Positions 16,911 to 26,202 are shown, counted from the first letter of the stretch. The stretch is 64,000 bases of DNA from Algoriphagus vanfongensis DSM 17529 (GCF_000429465.1 NZ_AUBX01000011.1:124001-188000); one strand, 5' to 3'. Numbers and translations: made by a program. Notes: generated by a model from the letters alone, not told the origin.

Positions 16911-16926
16911 AAATGAGTCAAAAAGG

Positions 16927-16934
16927 TATTTTTG
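16927..16934 (+). promoter_or_regulatory. Candidate -7 element for yqeY
   Basis: TATTTTTG matches TAnnTTTG exactly, 36 bases before the yqeY ATG. An unusually good SD-like TTAGGAG sits just before that ATG. No -33 box is evident. Confidence 0.4.
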
Positions 16935-16970
16935 TCAAAATAACAATCGTATAACACAAACTTAGGAGTA

Positions 16971-17423
16971 ATGAGTTTAAAGCAGAAGATAGAAAGTGAA
17001 ATTAAATCGGCAATGATCGCCAAAGACAAAAGCAGATTGACTGCCTTGAGGGCTGTGAAGTCGCTGATTTTGCTGGAAGAGACCAAGGGTGGTGCTAAAG
17101 CAGACCTTTCTGCCGAAGATGAAATGAAGCTTTTGACCAAAGCTGCCAAGCAGCGTAAGGACTCTGCGGATATCTATGAGCAGCAGGGACGATTTGATCT
17201 TTTGGAAGTGGAAATGGCCGAGCTGAAAGTCATTCAGGAATTTTTGCCTGAAGCCATGTCTGATGAAGAATTGACACAAGCTATTCAGGATATCATCGCT
17301 CAGACTGGTGCATCCAGTCCCAAGGATATGGGAAAAGTGATGGGAGTAGCCAGCAAGCAGTTGGCAGGAAAGGCCGATGGCAAAGCGATCGCGGATAAAG
17401 TAAAAACTCTATTGAATAGTTAA
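16971..17423 (+). CDS. GatB/YqeY domain-containing protein
   Basis: 150 residues. This is the free-standing tRNA-binding-type helical domain related to the C-terminus of GatB. Family features are S-R-L-T-A-L-R-A-V-K-S near residue 23, K-Q-R-K-D-S-A-D-I-Y near 62, the central L-x-V-I-Q-E-F-L-P motif near 86, and D-M-G-K-V-M-G near 119. The exact role of stand-alone YqeY proteins is unsettled, but a link to tRNA-dependent amidation is usually proposed. It is first of a three-gene run, yqeY-cvpA-pabA; the next gene starts 1 base after its stop. Confidence 0.9.
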   Translation: MSLKQKIESEIKSAMIAKDKSRLTALRAVKSLILLEETKGGAKADLSAEDEMKLLTKAAKQRKDSADIYEQQGRFDLLEVEMAELKVIQEFLPEAMSDEELTQAIQDIIAQTGASSPKDMGKVMGVASKQLAGKADGKAIADKVKTLLNS

Positions 17424-17424
17424 A

Positions 17425-17982
17425 TTGGAGATCAAGTCCATTGTAGATATTGTGATCGTATGCTGTCTGCTATTGGGAGCATACGAAGGATATAAGCGAG
17501 GATTCCTGCTGGGGATCCTCGGACTTTTTGGGTTTGTGATAGCGGTGATCTTGGGTTTTTATTTCATGGATCCAATGGCTACATGGCTCGGAGAAAATGT
17601 AGACTCGGTCAATATTTCTTATCCTCTCATCGGGTTCTTTTTGATTTTCATCCTTGCGAGTCTTTTGATCAATGTAGTCGGGTGGCTCCTTAAAAAAATA
17701 ATGGATTTGACGATTTTGGGGACTTTTGACTCTTTTGCAGGGATTCTATTTGGAGTGGTGAAAGCGGGTTTTTTCCTCAGTCTATTTTTATGGTTTACCA
17801 AAGAGTTTGATCTCGATCTTCCTAAGAAATGGGAGAGAGAATCCGAACTCATCTCCTATGTAGAGCCTTGGGCTCCTGCTATCATTGATTTTGTGGAGCC
17901 ATTTGTGCCAGAGGTGGAGTCCACCAAAAGTAAGTTGGAAGAGCTAGTGGAGAAGGTCAAAGATGCTGCTACTGATAGATAA
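17425..17982 (+). CDS. CvpA family inner-membrane protein
   Basis: 185 residues with four hydrophobic segments (about 5-25, 30-50, 65-87 and 100-122). It has the family pattern D-I-V-I-V...G-x-x-G-Y-K-R-G-F at the start and F-A-G-I-L-F-G-V-V-K-A near residue 103. CvpA proteins were linked to colicin V export and to envelope stress resistance. The start is TTG at 17425, one base after the yqeY stop; no ATG lies nearby in frame. The last 20 bases overlap the amidotransferase gene, indicating translational coupling. Confidence 0.85.
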   Translation: MEIKSIVDIVIVCCLLLGAYEGYKRGFLLGILGLFGFVIAVILGFYFMDPMATWLGENVDSVNISYPLIGFFLIFILASLLINVVGWLLKKIMDLTILGTFDSFAGILFGVVKAGFFLSLFLWFTKEFDLDLPKKWERESELISYVEPWAPAIIDFVEPFVPEVESTKSKLEELVEKVKDAATDR

Positions 17983-18526
17983 TTTTGACTCCTTTAGCCA
18001 TATCCTCGCCGATTTGATTAGACAGACTGGTCGAGAGCTATTGGTTGTCCGAAATGATATTTCGCTAGAAGAAATGGAGGCCATTTCGTTTGATGGATTG
18101 ATTCTCTCTCCCGGACCTGGGCTTCCAAGACAAGCCGGAAATTTAATGGCAATTTTCGAAGCCTATTATCAAAAAGTGCCTGTTTTGGGAGTGTGCCTGG
18201 GACATCAGGCGATTGGAGAATTTTTCGGAGCGAAGATTGTCCCGAATGCAAGTCCTACTCATGGCAAGGTCCGTGAAGTACGAAAAGTAGGCGATCCGGC
18301 ATGCTTGAGGGATTTTCCTCCTAGTTTTCAAGTTACTCGATATCACTCACTCCAGCTGGCAGGTTTACCTGATTGCCTTCCTATTATTTTGGAAACGGAG
18401 GGAAAGGAAGTGATGGCATTTCAGCATGATTCCTTGCCGATAGTGGGCGTTCAGTATCATCCGGAAGCTTTGTTGACTGAATTTGGATTGGAACTGATTC
18501 AGGCTTGGTTGAGGCTTTTTCCTTAA
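17963..18526 (+). CDS. pabA: Class I glutamine amidotransferase, anthranilate/aminodeoxychorismate synthase component II
   Basis: 187 residues. It hydrolyses glutamine and passes ammonia to chorismate-using partners to make p-aminobenzoate (folate) or anthranilate (tryptophan). Motifs: L-L-I-D-N-F-D-S-F-S at the start, S-P-G-P-G-L-P near residue 52, the nucleophile Cys in G-V-C-L-G-H-Q near 76, and the catalytic His/Glu in Q-Y-H-P-E-A near 167. No component I gene is adjacent, so PabA versus TrpG cannot be told with certainty; separation from any trp gene favours PabA. The start overlaps cvpA by 20 bases. Confidence 0.85.
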   Translation: MLLLIDNFDSFSHILADLIRQTGRELLVVRNDISLEEMEAISFDGLILSPGPGLPRQAGNLMAIFEAYYQKVPVLGVCLGHQAIGEFFGAKIVPNASPTHGKVREVRKVGDPACLRDFPPSFQVTRYHSLQLAGLPDCLPIILETEGKEVMAFQHDSLPIVGVQYHPEALLTEFGLELIQAWLRLFP

Positions 18527-18569
18527 AAATTCATTCAACTTCCCGCATCCAACCTCCAACTTCCAGCTT
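18527..18569. repeat. Pyrimidine-rich intergenic string at a convergent junction
   Basis: Between the ends of pabA and lolA the plus strand reads a run of CAACTTCC, CAACCTCC and CAACTTCC units ending in AGCTTTTA. Similar strings occur at 26203-26246 and 30960-31100, also between converging genes. Confidence 0.35.
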
Positions 18570-19223
18570 TTACCTCAAATCAATCACCTCGATTCCTGGA
18601 TATTTTTTGGTGTCAAATGCGAAATAGGTGGACGGTAAACTGGAGTTTTGCTTCAGGTTTTTGAAAGTGTAAGAAAACATTCCTCCCTGACCATCATACA
18701 TTTCCCAGCCGAGTAGGTCTTTGCTGATCTTGTCGATCATGAGCTTGACACTGTCAAAAGGACGACTTCCAGAAGTAGCAATGAGCTCTACAACCTGTAC
18801 GGCTTTGCCTTGATATTGCTTTTCTCCGATCAGCCTGTAGTCAAATCCAGACTGATACATCTTATAGATATTGGATGGGGTCAGTTCTCCTTCCATTTGG
18901 GTCACGTCATTGATAGTGACTTCCTTGTATCCGTCGGCTTGGATAAAAGTCCATACAGTCTTCCCGTCATTGTAGATTTCCTGTTCGGGTAATTTGAGTC
19001 GGTATTGCTCTCCTTTCACGGCGATTTCTCCGCTTTGACGGTCGCTGGCACCGGCATCATCTTGATACACAAAGTCAAATTCGGCAGTGAAACCATTCAT
19101 GCTTTGGAATTTTTGGCTCATTGCATCCAAGACAGTTTTAGCCTTTGGATCCTTTTGTGCAAAGGATGAAAATGCCAATAGGAAAGAGAATATAATGGTG
19201 AAAACCAGGGCTTGTTTGTTCAT
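18570..19223 (-). CDS. lolA: Outer-membrane lipoprotein carrier protein LolA
   Basis: 217 residues from the ATG at 19223. An upstream in-frame ATG at 19256 is rejected because the 19223 start gives a clean signal peptide, N-K-Q-A-L-V-F...F-S-S-F-A-Q. The mature protein shows the half-barrel family pattern: D-A-M-S-Q-K-F-Q-S-M-N-G-F-T-A-E-F, G-E-I-A-V-K-G near residue 70, Y-R-L-K-L-P, and a D-G-K-T-V-W-T segment near 88. LolA carries lipoproteins across the periplasm. The gene follows ftsK closely on the same strand, an arrangement often seen in Bacteroidota. Confidence 0.9.
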   Translation of the reverse strand: MNKQALVFTIIFSFLLAFSSFAQKDPKAKTVLDAMSQKFQSMNGFTAEFDFVYQDDAGASDRQSGEIAVKGEQYRLKLPEQEIYNDGKTVWTFIQADGYKEVTINDVTQMEGELTPSNIYKMYQSGFDYRLIGEKQYQGKAVQVVELIATSGSRPFDSVKLMIDKISKDLLGWEMYDGQGGMFSYTFKNLKQNSSLPSTYFAFDTKKYPGIEVIDLR

Positions 19224-19256
19224 TGTATTGCTGCCGAAAGTATTCGAAATCGGCAC

Positions 19257-21755
19257 TTACAGGCTGTTCAATAACTGTTCCAAACTAGCCTCGTCTTGAA
19301 TCAATACCTCTCTAGCCTTGGATCCTTCGAAAGGTCCTACGACTCCGGCGGCCTCCAGCTGGTCTACGATCCTGCCAGCTCTATTATAGCCGAGCTTCAG
19401 TTTTCGTTGGATCAGGGAAGTACTGCCTTGCTGATGCATCACGATCAGTCTAGCGGCATCATCAAAGAGCGGATCACGATCTGAAAGATCTACTTCACCG
19501 ATGTTGCTATCCCCGTCTTCGCCTTCAAACTCTGGAAGTAGGTAGGCGTCTGAATATCCTTTTTGCTCACCGATCCAGTCACAGATGGCATCCACCTCTG
19601 GGGTATCCAAGAATGCGCATTGAAGGCGCGTCATATCAGATCCATGTGAAAGCAGCATGTCACCCATACCGATCAATTGATCTGCGCCACCGGCATCTAG
19701 GATGGTACGGGAGTCTATTTTGGAAGTCACTCTGAAAGAAAGTCTTGCTGGGAAGTTGGCTTTGATAATCCCCGTGATCACATTGACAGATGGTCTCTGA
19801 GTGGCTACTACCAAGTGAATCCCGATGGCTCTGGCCAGCTGTGCTAGCCGGGCAATTGGCGCTTCGATTTCTTTCCCAGCGGTCATCATCAAATCTGCCA
19901 ATTCATCGATTACCAAGACAATGTAAGGCATGAAACGATGGCCTTTCTCAGGATTGAGCTTTCTGGCTATGAATTTCCCATTGTACTCCTTCAGGTTTCT
20001 GGCACCAGCATCCTTGAGGAGGTTGTAGCGATTGTCCATCTCGATACAGAGGGAGTTCAAGGTGTAAATTACCTTCTTCGTATCGGTGATAATAGCTTCT
20101 TCTGATCCCGGTAGTTTGGCCAAAAAGTGTCGCTCGATTTTGTTGAAAAGCGTCAATTCTACCTTTTTCGGATCGACTAGGACAAACTTCAGCTGGGCTG
20201 GATGCTTTTTGTAAATCAATGAAGCCAAGATCATGTTTAAGCCGACGGATTTACCCTGCCCTGTGGCACCAGCCATGAGTAGGTGAGGCATTTTTGCCAA
20301 GTCTACTACAAAGACTTCATTGGAAATCGTTTTGCCCAAAGCAACTGGCAGATCCTTGTCCGAGCGCATAAACTTCTCGGTGCCCAATACTGCTCTGGCA
20401 GGAACGAGTTCCCTGTTTTTGTTTGGTACTTCAATACCGATGGTTCCTTTCCCTGGGATAGGCGCGATGATTCTGATCCCCAAAGCTGCCAAACTCAAGG
20501 CGATGTCGTCTTCCAGGTTCTTGATTTTGGAAATTTTGACTCCTGGTTCTGGGACGATTTCATAGAGTGTTACAGTCGGTCCGATTGTCGCTTTGATCTC
20601 TTGAATTCCTATTTTGAAATTCTCGAGAGTCTCTACGATTTTATTTTTGTTTTCCTCAAGTTCGGAGCGTGTCACTGTGACCTTTTGGACATCGTATTCA
20701 TTCAGAAGGTCCAAAGATGGGTATTGGTATTTAGGTAAATCTAATGTAGGATCATAGGGATCGAGATTTTCGACTTCTTCGGCAGTTTTCTCTTCCTGGA
20801 CAGGTTTTGTCACCGAAAATTGTTTTTCCTCTACCGGTTTAGGGTTTTCTGATTTGGATTTTTCAGCCAAAAGATTCACCTGATTGAGGGCAAAAGGATC
20901 TTCCTCTGGCTCTTCGACCACCTTTGTTTTTTCTGGCTGGAGAGGGATAGGTTCATCATTGCCGGAGACTACCCAGTCAGATCCATCGTCTTCCAAATCT
21001 TCTTCCTCCTCTTGGTTGAATGGGTCTTCATTTTTTCCAGTGGGCTTGATAGCCATGTCTTCCTTGAGTTCCTCATCCTCTTCGTAAGGGATGTCATCTC
21101 CGGTGTTTTTCAAACTGAACCAATCCAGTTTGTCAATGTCAAAGAAGAAAATTACAAAGATCAGAAGAGCTCCTCCGATCAGGATAAAGGTGCCCCATCC
21201 CAAGAAATCAGAGGATAGCTTGGCCAGTTCATAGCCAAAACCTCCAGACAGAAAGCTCCAATAAGAGTAGCCTTGCACCAAAATCACAATGTAGCCAGTC
21301 AGCAGGCCCAGCCAAAAGGTGAAAAATAAGGCGAAAGTAGAGTATCTGGTGAGCGATACGATAGAGATCTTAAATGCCCATCTGAAACCCAAAATAAAGA
21401 GGAGTGGAGGAAAGAGAAATGCCGCTAGGCCAAACCATCTATAGATCATCCAGTGTCCTGCCTGAGCTCCTAAGTATCCTAGCCAATTTCTGGACTCTCT
21501 GGCTGTTTCCCGGATTTCTTCCGAGGGATTGTTCATGACGAGACTTTGATCCGATGGCCCATTCAGAAGGTAGCTGACAAAGGCTATAAACAAGAAAATA
21601 CCAGCAGACATCAAGATGATGCCTAGCGTCAGGACTAGTTTGGAGCTTTTGAATCCACCGAAAGATGACTTCCAGCTAGTCTTGGCGGAGCTAGTTTTTT
21701 TTGTTTTTTCTCCTTTTTTCCTAAAAGTATTGGTCCTGGGTGAATTGGTGGCCAT
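19257..21755 (-). CDS. ftsK: DNA translocase FtsK/SpoIIIE
   Basis: 832 residues. Four to five membrane helices lie in the first 215 residues. An acidic, low-complexity linker follows (about 215-330). The motor domain has Walker A G-A-T-G-Q-G-K-S near residue 490 and Walker B-type V-L-V-I-D-E-L-A-D-L near 615. The C-terminal winged-helix gamma domain contains S-T-S-L-I-Q-R-K-L-K-L-G-Y-N-R-A-G-R-I near 790, which reads KOPS. FtsK pumps chromosome dimers through the septum and activates XerCD. The linker is short compared with E. coli FtsK, as in other Bacteroidota. lolA follows within 35 bases. Confidence 0.97.
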   Translation of the reverse strand: MATNSPRTNTFRKKGEKTKKTSSAKTSWKSSFGGFKSSKLVLTLGIILMSAGIFLFIAFVSYLLNGPSDQSLVMNNPSEEIRETARESRNWLGYLGAQAGHWMIYRWFGLAAFLFPPLLFILGFRWAFKISIVSLTRYSTFALFFTFWLGLLTGYIVILVQGYSYWSFLSGGFGYELAKLSSDFLGWGTFILIGGALLIFVIFFFDIDKLDWFSLKNTGDDIPYEEDEELKEDMAIKPTGKNEDPFNQEEEEDLEDDGSDWVVSGNDEPIPLQPEKTKVVEEPEEDPFALNQVNLLAEKSKSENPKPVEEKQFSVTKPVQEEKTAEEVENLDPYDPTLDLPKYQYPSLDLLNEYDVQKVTVTRSELEENKNKIVETLENFKIGIQEIKATIGPTVTLYEIVPEPGVKISKIKNLEDDIALSLAALGIRIIAPIPGKGTIGIEVPNKNRELVPARAVLGTEKFMRSDKDLPVALGKTISNEVFVVDLAKMPHLLMAGATGQGKSVGLNMILASLIYKKHPAQLKFVLVDPKKVELTLFNKIERHFLAKLPGSEEAIITDTKKVIYTLNSLCIEMDNRYNLLKDAGARNLKEYNGKFIARKLNPEKGHRFMPYIVLVIDELADLMMTAGKEIEAPIARLAQLARAIGIHLVVATQRPSVNVITGIIKANFPARLSFRVTSKIDSRTILDAGGADQLIGMGDMLLSHGSDMTRLQCAFLDTPEVDAICDWIGEQKGYSDAYLLPEFEGEDGDSNIGEVDLSDRDPLFDDAARLIVMHQQGSTSLIQRKLKLGYNRAGRIVDQLEAAGVVGPFEGSKAREVLIQDEASLEQLLNSL

Positions 21756-21808
21756 GTATGAAGTCTAGATCCGATGAATAGTTAAGGCTAATGGGGAATT
21801 TAGGCTAA

Positions 21809-22849
21809 TTACCTTGAAAAATAAGCCAATAATCCCTTTTTGATGCGCTTGATCAGTCCTGGTCCTTCATAAATCATGCCTGAATAAACTTGTACCAAGC
21901 TGGCGCCTGCTTCTAATTTTTCGATGGCATCCTCTGGGGAGTAGATTCCTCCCACGCCGATGATGGGAAAGGCTTTGTTGGACTTTTCTGATAAATAGCG
22001 GATTACTTCAGTGCTTCTTTTTTTCAGAACTTTGCCACTCACTCCTCCTGCACCGATGGCTTCTACTTCATTTTTGTCCGTTTGCAGTTGACTCCGGTCA
22101 ATGGTGGTGTTGGTTGCGATCACTCCGTCGATGTTGGTTTCACGCACGATTTCTATGATATCATCGAGCTGGCCATCTGTCAAGTCAGGGGCGATTTTGA
22201 GCAGGATTGGTTTTGGGTGACTTTTGGAGTCATTGGCTGTCTTTACAGCAGTCAAAAGCGCTTTGAGTGGTTCTTTCTCTTGGAGATCTCTCAGGTTGGG
22301 AGTGTTTGGCGAGCTGACATTGACCACAAAATAGTCGACATAGGGATGTAACGCATCGAGGCAGATCAGGTAGTCATCTACTGCTTTTTCGTTGGGAGTG
22401 TTTTTGTTTTTGCCGATGTTTCCGCCAACTAGCACATCTGATTTTCGCTTTTTGAGCCTTTCGACGGCAGCTAAGACTCCACCGTTGTTGAAGCCCATTC
22501 GGTTGATCAAAGCTTCATCCTGAGGGAGCCTGAACAATCTTGGTTTTGGATTGCCATCTTGTGGTTTGGGTGTCAAAGTGCCGATTTCGATAAAACCGAA
22601 ACCTAGCATGGCCATCTCGTCGATCAGTTTGGCATCCTTGTCAAATCCTGCTGCTAAGCCAACGGGGTTTTTAAATTTCAGTCCGAAAACTTCCCTTTCC
22701 AATCTGGGATCATCCAATTTGAAGCTCGCTCTTACGATAGAAGAAACAATCGGAAAATTGAAAGAAAACCTGGTCAGATCTACAGTAAAATGATGAGCGT
22801 CCTCCGGTTTCTTTAGAAAAAAGAGAGGTTTGAGCAGGGATTTGTACAC
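21809..22849 (-). CDS. pyrD: Dihydroorotate dehydrogenase, quinone-dependent (class 2)
   Basis: 346 residues. It oxidises dihydroorotate to orotate in pyrimidine synthesis, passing electrons to menaquinone. The N-terminal membrane-association helices of class 2 are present ([17 protein letters not shown]). FMN-barrel motifs are G-L-A-A-G-F-D-K-D near residue 65, I-N-R-M-G-F-N-N near 115, and V-N-V-S-S-P-N-T-P near 178 with the class 2 catalytic Ser. I-G-V-G-G-I-Y near 300 binds the FMN phosphate. The start is GTG; no ATG is available upstream. A -7 element 27 bases upstream fits that start. Confidence 0.96.
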   Translation of the reverse strand: MYKSLLKPLFFLKKPEDAHHFTVDLTRFSFNFPIVSSIVRASFKLDDPRLEREVFGLKFKNPVGLAAGFDKDAKLIDEMAMLGFGFIEIGTLTPKPQDGNPKPRLFRLPQDEALINRMGFNNGGVLAAVERLKKRKSDVLVGGNIGKNKNTPNEKAVDDYLICLDALHPYVDYFVVNVSSPNTPNLRDLQEKEPLKALLTAVKTANDSKSHPKPILLKIAPDLTDGQLDDIIEIVRETNIDGVIATNTTIDRSQLQTDKNEVEAIGAGGVSGKVLKKRSTEVIRYLSEKSNKAFPIIGVGGIYSPEDAIEKLEAGASLVQVYSGMIYEGPGLIKRIKKGLLAYFSR

Positions 22850-22875
22850 GATGCGCTTGATTTTTTGTCCAAATG

Positions 22876-22883
22876 CAAAGGTA
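22876..22883 (-). promoter_or_regulatory. Candidate -7 element for pyrD
   Basis: The minus strand reads TACCTTTG, the same octamer as in the tRNA-Phe promoter, giving a short leader of about 20 bases before the GTG start. No good -33 box is seen. Confidence 0.5.
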
Positions 22884-22921
22884 ATATTCCCGTCGGAAAT
22901 TGAGCTTATGGCAAGGCTAAA

Positions 22922-23581
22922 TCAGCAACCACAATCCTCTATCAGATGACGCATGCCTTTGCGGGTGGCAATGGTGATGGCTTGGGAAATCGAACCGAAA
23001 TTGAGGTCCATTGATTCTTCATCTCCGATAGGAATGGGTATTCCGTTTTGAGTAGTTTGGATGACATAATCTGCCAAAATATCGGCACTATGTGTATCGA
23101 TCAGTGCGAGCCTGAGGAAGGCAGAAACTGACTCATCGCTTTCCCAATAGGTAGGAGAGTTTAAGTCATTTTTGTCTTGAAGCTGCCATTGCCCATTCCA
23201 TTCTGCTTCGCCCAAACTCAATCCCAGGAGATAGGGATATCCTAAGCCTGTATGAAGTTCGGCTCTCTGAACGGGATCATTGAGATCTTTGATGCCTGCT
23301 TTGAGTAGCTCGTAGTCCAGTCGGTCCAGCAGTTCTACTTTTTCAAAACCCTGCTCCCGGAGATTGGAGAGGATCATTTCTTCCAATTCATTTTGCTGTG
23401 CTATACTGAGTGTTCTGAAACTTGGCTCCCAGCTCAGGGGAAGCAGAAGGATTCCGTCGGTTTGACTCATGCAGACATGACAGTTGATTTTGGGGAAAAT
23501 CTTCGTCTTACTGATGCAAGAGCTTATTAGACCTAAAGTGATGACTAGGAGATAAAAAGTAAAATACTTGGTCAATGACAT
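22922..23581 (-). CDS. Hypothetical lipoprotein
   Basis: 219 residues. A hydrophobic N-terminus (about residues 7-20) ends in the lipobox L-I-S-S-C, so Cys22 is probably lipidated. The mature part contains C-H-V-C near residue 35, a two-cysteine motif, and the chain ends E-D-C-G-C. These four cysteines could bind metal or form disulfides. The middle carries a nucleotide- or ligand-free alpha/beta pattern reminiscent of lipoproteins of the curli-assembly or GNA1162 type (P-x-x-x-P-S-F-R-T-L-S; E-M-I-L-S-N-L-R-E-Q-G), but I cannot confirm a family. It is divergent from the TonB receptor at 23765. Confidence 0.6.
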   Translation of the reverse strand: MSLTKYFTFYLLVITLGLISSCISKTKIFPKINCHVCMSQTDGILLLPLSWEPSFRTLSIAQQNELEEMILSNLREQGFEKVELLDRLDYELLKAGIKDLNDPVQRAELHTGLGYPYLLGLSLGEAEWNGQWQLQDKNDLNSPTYWESDESVSAFLRLALIDTHSADILADYVIQTTQNGIPIPIGDEESMDLNFGSISQAITIATRKGMRHLIEDCGC

Positions 23582-23659
23582 GAAATACTTGGGATAAAAT
23601 AGCTGAGGGAAAAGCTGAATCGGTGCACTCGGCTGAGAAGAATCGAATTTTTAACATTA

Positions 23660-23676
23660 TTTAGAAAAATTCTAAA
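23660..23676. promoter_or_regulatory. Perfect 7-3-7 palindrome, operator-like, upstream of the TonB receptor
   Basis: TTTAGAA, three A, TTCTAAA. It lies 7 bases upstream of the -33 box of the TonB-receptor promoter, a position suited to a repressor or activator. A metal-responsive regulator is plausible given the siderophore-type receptor, but the regulator is not identified. Confidence 0.55.
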
Positions 23677-23682
23677 CAGTCA

Positions 23683-23713
23683 TTTGATTTTTAAAAATCC
23701 ACCCCCATCTTTG
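23683..23713 (+). promoter_or_regulatory. Promoter of the TonB-dependent receptor
   Basis: TTTG, then exactly 19 bases, then CATCTTTG (one mismatch from TAnnTTTG). This matches the spacing seen at tRNA-Phe and at the 38718 gene. The predicted leader is about 45 bases. Confidence 0.6.
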
Positions 23714-23764
23714 CTGTCGATTTTTGTTATTTGTATTCAATCTAAATAAAAACACCAAACAGAC

Positions 23765-26140
23765 ATGAGAAAAATATACTCATCGGTTTTGATTTTCCTG
23801 CTGGTTTGCGAGGCAATATTAGCGCAAAGCAAGGGTAAAATCCAAGGAAAAGTAGAAACTGCAGACGGCAATCCCGTCGAATTCGTCAGTGTATTGCTCA
23901 AAGGAACTTCCAAAGGATCCATCACCAATTCTTCGGGAGGCTTTGAAATCGGCGGTTTGAATCCAGGCTCTTACACCGTAGTGGCTTCTTTTGTGGGCTT
24001 GGATACCCAAGAGAAAAATGTGACTGTCACAGCTGGGCAAGCGGCGGTAGTCAATTTCAGCTTGTCAGAAAGCTCAGGAGACTTGGAAGAGATCTTGGTT
24101 TCGGGAGCTCGTGAAAACTACAATGAGACGAGAGTGTCCTCTTCCTTGAGGGTCAATTCACCTCTCATCGAAGTACCTCAAAATATTCAGGTCATCAATG
24201 GAGACTTGCTTCATGATCAGCAGGTGATCAGCATGAGTGATGGACTGGTCAGAAATGTCAGTGGCGCCGTTAGGATGGAGCACTGGGGAGATTTGTATAC
24301 CAATATTTCAGCAAGAGGATCGCAGATTCAGGCTATGAGAAATGGCTTCAATATCGTGACATCGTATTGGGGGCCATTGACCGAGGATATGAGTTTTGTA
24401 GAGCGGATTGAGTTTGTCAAGGGACCGGCAGGTTTTATGCTTTCTTCTGGAGATGGAAGTGGACTCTACAATGTCGTGACCAAAAAACCAACTGGTCAGA
24501 CGCAGGGTGAGGTTTCGTTTACGGTCGGTAGTTTTGATCTGTACAGAACAGCCGTGGATTTGGATGGGAAGTTGAGTCAGGATGGCAAGCTCCTCTATCG
24601 CCTCAATGTCGCTGGTCAGCAAAAGAAATCGCATCGTGCCAATGAGTACAATAATAGATATACCATCGCTCCGGTAATCAGCTACCGTGTACAGCCGAGT
24701 ACATTGGTGACTTTTGAATACGTCTACCAGCGTGCCAATATGAGTGATGTGGGGTCTTATTATGTCTTTTCCCCATTTGGTTTTGGGACATTGCCCGTAG
24801 AGTCTACCCAACTTCCTGTAGGGATGCCAGGTACGAAAATCAACGACCACAGTTTCTTGGTGAATCTACAGCACGATTTTTCACCGAATTGGAAATTGAC
24901 CGCACAGGCTTCCCATATGCTCTACAATCAAGAAGGCTCCTCGATGTGGCCAGCTTCAGTAAATCCTGATGGAACTATGCTCCGTGCTGTATCCAGCTGG
25001 GAAGCATTGAGTAAAATGACCATGGCACAGGTGTTTTTGAATGGTGAATTTCACACGGGAGGAGTCAGACACAAAATCCTCACCGGCTTAGATATGTCCA
25101 ATAAAGCCTATTGGGCTGACTGGAACCAATACCATATGCTAGATTCTGTCGGAGCTGAATTTGATCCGCTAAATCCATACCTAGGCGCGCCTGTCAACGG
25201 CTATCCAAACTTTGACTATAGCACTCCGATCGAGCAGAGAGCGAGTACCATCGATCAGCGATATAGCTCCTTCTATTTGCAGGATGAGTTGGCTTTCATA
25301 CAGGACAAAATAAGACTGACACTAGCAGGTCGCTATACGGATATTTCTCAAGCGGCCTATGGTGGAGCGCCAAATACTGCCAGTAGATTTTCTCCAAGAA
25401 TCGGCTTGAGTGCATCTGTCACTCCTAATACCTCGGTGTATGCCTTGTATGATCAGGCTTTCAATCCACAGTCTGGCACTCTCGCAAGTGGGGATGATGT
25501 GAAACCCATTACGGGAAACAATATGGAATTGGGAATCAAGCGTGATTGGTTTGACAAGAAATGGAATACCACTGTAGCAATCTATCAAATCGTGAAGAGA
25601 AATGAATTGACAGCAGATCCCAATAGCCCGCCTAATTCCGGCTTGAGTGTTGAATTGGGAGAGAAGACGGCCAAAGGTTTTGAATTTGACCTGAAAGGGA
25701 CCATTCTTCCTGGCTTGAATACCGTTTTGAATTATGCTTATACAGACTCTCGTGTCACAGATGTGACTCCAGGAGTGGAGATCATTGAAGAAGGAGATAT
25801 CATTCCGGGTTATGCCAAACATGTATTCAATACTTGGCTGGGATACAGCATCCAAGATGGAGTTTTGGAAGGCTTGGGATTCTCGGCAGGGCTGACTGTC
25901 ATGGGAGGAAGAGAAACCTACTGGGATCCATCACCAGATCCTGAGCAGGTGTTGCCTACATACACCAAAGTCGATGCAGGAGTATTCTATGGCAAAGGCA
26001 ATTTCAAGGTAAATCTGAATGTATTCAACCTACTGGATGAGTACTTGTACAGCGGTTCTTATTATGCTTGGCTCAATGCCTACAACTGGCAGACTGATCC
26101 ACCAAGAAATGCCCGCTTGAGCGTGTCGTATAAATTTTAA
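23765..26140 (+). CDS. TonB-dependent siderophore receptor with CarboxypepD_reg domain
   Basis: 791 residues. A signal peptide (1-20, ending I-L-A-Q) is followed by a carboxypeptidase-regulatory-like domain (about 25-105), typical of Bacteroidota. The plug domain begins around residue 115. Its segment L-I-E-V-P-Q-N-I-Q-V-I-N is the signature of the FhuA/FpvA siderophore-receptor group rather than SusC. The 22-strand barrel fills the rest and ends with Y-K-F, the aromatic terminus used for outer-membrane assembly. It should import ferric siderophore or a similar metal complex. No FecR or ECF sigma gene is adjacent; a palindromic operator-like site lies upstream instead. Monocistronic with a strong terminator. 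Confidence 0.92.
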   Translation: MRKIYSSVLIFLLVCEAILAQSKGKIQGKVETADGNPVEFVSVLLKGTSKGSITNSSGGFEIGGLNPGSYTVVASFVGLDTQEKNVTVTAGQAAVVNFSLSESSGDLEEILVSGARENYNETRVSSSLRVNSPLIEVPQNIQVINGDLLHDQQVISMSDGLVRNVSGAVRMEHWGDLYTNISARGSQIQAMRNGFNIVTSYWGPLTEDMSFVERIEFVKGPAGFMLSSGDGSGLYNVVTKKPTGQTQGEVSFTVGSFDLYRTAVDLDGKLSQDGKLLYRLNVAGQQKKSHRANEYNNRYTIAPVISYRVQPSTLVTFEYVYQRANMSDVGSYYVFSPFGFGTLPVESTQLPVGMPGTKINDHSFLVNLQHDFSPNWKLTAQASHMLYNQEGSSMWPASVNPDGTMLRAVSSWEALSKMTMAQVFLNGEFHTGGVRHKILTGLDMSNKAYWADWNQYHMLDSVGAEFDPLNPYLGAPVNGYPNFDYSTPIEQRASTIDQRYSSFYLQDELAFIQDKIRLTLAGRYTDISQAAYGGAPNTASRFSPRIGLSASVTPNTSVYALYDQAFNPQSGTLASGDDVKPITGNNMELGIKRDWFDKKWNTTVAIYQIVKRNELTADPNSPPNSGLSVELGEKTAKGFEFDLKGTILPGLNTVLNYAYTDSRVTDVTPGVEIIEEGDIIPGYAKHVFNTWLGYSIQDGVLEGLGFSAGLTVMGGRETYWDPSPDPEQVLPTYTKVDAGVFYGKGNFKVNLNVFNLLDEYLYSGSYYAWLNAYNWQTDPPRNARLSVSYKF

Positions 26141-26156
26141 CTACCACTAACCACCA

Positions 26157-26187
26157 AAAACCTCCCGATGCTGTCGGGAGGTTTTTT
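26157..26187 (+). terminator. Rho-independent terminator of the TonB receptor
   Basis: A stem of at least 12 bp (26157-26168 with 26174-26185) with a 5-base loop, GC core CCTCCCGA, and a T run on the plus strand. Confidence 0.93.
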
Positions 26188-26202
26188 CATTTAGAGTCGT
26201 TT

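Noticed and set aside
17963-18526. TrpG of a tryptophan operon
   Set aside because: No other trp gene is present; the cvpA/yqeY context is not a tryptophan operon, so PabA is preferred.
24308-24850. 180-codon antisense frame inside the TonB receptor
   Set aside because: Shadow of the receptor gene; composition rich in His/Arg/Cys and no recognisable motif.
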